7,541 nt of DNA from an uncultured Anaerolineaceae bacterium (GTDB lineage Bacteria; Chloroflexota; Anaerolineae; Anaerolineales; Anaerolineaceae): the NCBI GenBank assembly GCA_937890875.1, contig CALAEB010000423.1:1-7541 (forward strand). Reading direction: 5' to 3'. A program made the position numbers and the translations under genes. The notes below the pieces were generated by a model. The model worked only from the letters and a program-made list of their open reading frames with translations. It did no database searches and was not told the origin of the DNA. Positions 6,782 to 7,541 of the stretch are shown here, one piece after another. Every line of letters starts with the position of its first letter. Positions within the stretch are counted from its first letter, which is position 1.

Positions 6782-6820
6782 GTTGTCCTGTTTCTGCGCA
6801 AAGCACAGAAACAGGACAAC
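6782..6820. repeat. Intergenic palindrome, copy 4 (18-bp arms, AAA loop)
   Basis: The left arm GTTGTCCTGTTTCTGCGC (6782-6799) pairs with 6803-6820 around AAA, with a single mismatch (6797/6805). It differs from copy 1 at arm positions 3, 6, 9 and 13, and each change is matched on the other arm so that pairing is kept. It stands about 170 nt after the SIMPL stop and upstream of the candidate lspA promoter. On the plus strand a T8 run begins 10 nt after the stem, too far for a standard terminator; on the minus strand no T-run follows. Confidence 0.85.
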
Positions 6821-6988
6821 CGCAGAAATCTTTTTTTTCGAAAGTAGTCCGGGTATCCAAAGCTGAATTGATCGAAGCGGGAACTGCGATTCCGCCCATT
6901 TTCAAGCATTCACCCCACTGACACCCGGACCAAAAGTCAAATTACGGATATCTCAGACTGCCTGACCGTTCCAGGCGACCGAATTTGG

Positions 6989-7541
6989 TTACAGTCGATA
7001 AGAATAAGACAAATCAACACGCACACTGATATCCACCAACCCCGGATTCATCGAGGGTGTTCCAACATCTTCGCTTTTCTGATCAAAAACAACAGGTGCC
7101 GCGCCATAATAAGGAGTGTAATTATAGTCATTCACAGTGATCGATGTCACTTGATCCAGGGTCACCCCCAGTTTCCCGGCAATTTTTTCCGCCTGGGCCT
7201 GTCCGTCATCAATAGCCAGATCACGCGCCTGATCATAAGCGGCGGCACGTTCGGATGAATCATAAGTAATCCCGGAAATATTGTTCGCGCCATTATTCAC
7301 AACCATATCCAGAATCAGATTCAGCTTACTGAGATCGTTCAAGGTGATATCCAGATAATAGTCCACATTATAGACAGGTTTTTCAGACCCAAAAACCGAA
7401 TCCTGATAGGTACCGGAGGAACTGTACAATGAATAACTGGTGGTCTTGATATCACCGTCGGTCAGCCCTTCCGCAAACAGCGCATTTTTCACAGATTCCA
7501 CTTTCTGTGTATTTTCGTTAATCGCCGCCTGGACATCTTCG
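6989..7541 (-). CDS. SIMPL/DUF541 (BP26/OMP28-like) protein, 5' end off window
   Basis: The last 183 residues of a SIMPL-domain protein are visible; the frame stays open to the right edge, so the start and any signal peptide are missing. Diagnostic features are the helix pattern EDVQAAINENTQKVESV at the edge, DIKTTSYSLY, the strand-rich YNVDYYLDITLNDLSKL, the signature GANNISGITY (7262-7291), the helix AYDQARDLAIDDGQAQAEKIAGKLGV and the C-terminal strand DISVRVDLSYSYRL. Known members include Brucella BP26 and E. coli YggE; most are exported, YggE has been linked to oxidative stress, and the biochemical role is unsettled. A GTG at 7501 could be read as a start, but the family helix continues upstream of it, so it is internal. 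No convincing T-tract terminator follows; GCCTG/CAGGC at 6960-6976 is a weak stem. It appears to be a separate transcription unit from lspA. Confidence 0.9.
   Translation of the reverse strand, partial: EDVQAAINENTQKVESVKNALFAEGLTDGDIKTTSYSLYSSSGTYQDSVFGSEKPVYNVDYYLDITLNDLSKLNLILDMVVNNGANNISGITYDSSERAAAYDQARDLAIDDGQAQAEKIAGKLGVTLDQVTSITVNDYNYTPYYGAAPVVFDQKSEDVGTPSMNPGLVDISVRVDLSYSYRL

Larger units (their letters stand above)
6472..6988. other. Intergenic region between the SIMPL gene and lspA
   Basis: No supported gene is seen in these roughly 520 bases. A minus-strand frame of about 79 codons ending at 6488 opens only with TTG, has no Shine-Dalgarno and resembles no family known to me. The region holds palindrome copy 4, an extended -10 promoter candidate, two T8 tracts on the plus strand (near 6617 and at 6831-6838), GGAATTCGAAATATG (6523-6537) and stretches resembling sequence around palindrome copy 2. 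Confidence 0.55.

Noticed and set aside
6960..6976. Small hairpin GCCTG/CAGGC after the SIMPL stop as a terminator
   Set aside because: Only five pairs, and no T-tract follows on the minus strand.
1..7541. CRISPR array from the repeated palindromes
   Set aside because: The copies are hundreds to thousands of bases apart with genes between them, so there is no regular repeat-spacer pattern and no cas gene.

Overview
All five protein genes in this window lie on the minus strand. The protein families and a GC content of roughly half suggest a mesophilic bacterium. A four-residue-longer loop after the ITDH motif of the nucleoside phosphorylase, the family of the SIMPL protein and the lspA-rluD pair would fit Chloroflexota (Anaerolineae-like). 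That is an impression from remembered family members; a Firmicutes origin is not excluded.

Layout in the direction of transcription (right to left). (1) 7541-6989: the C-terminal part of a secreted or periplasmic SIMPL/DUF541 protein; its start lies off the right edge. (2) 6988-6445: a non-coding gap with an 18-bp-arm palindrome and an extended -10 promoter candidate. (3) 6444-4859: lspA (lipoprotein signal peptidase) and rluD (RluA-family 23S rRNA pseudouridine synthase), overlapping by 4 nt and probably one transcript. The lspA start is best read as a TTG behind a strong Shine-Dalgarno, not the upstream ATG. (4) 4858-3863: almost 1 kb of AT-rich sequence with no convincing gene, two palindromes and a candidate promoter. 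(5) 3862-1196: a complete 888-residue P2A-type calcium ATPase, followed by a clear intrinsic terminator. (6) 1195-692: another gap with a perfect 20-bp-arm palindrome and a TATAAT box. (7) 691-1: the first 230 codons of purine nucleoside phosphorylase, running off the left edge.

The genes are housekeeping: purine salvage, calcium export, lipoprotein maturation and rRNA modification. Apart from lspA-rluD they look like separate transcription units. The unusual part is between the genes. About a quarter of the window is non-coding, and each of the three large gaps holds one or two copies of a related hairpin (consensus arm about GTTGTYCTGTTTTTGCGC with a 3-nt loop). Copies differ in sequence but keep pairing through compensatory changes. 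This looks like a dispersed palindromic repeat family and is the best candidate for something undescribed. Shorter motifs also recur between the gaps. No rRNA, tRNA, CRISPR array, insertion sequence or transposase gene was seen.
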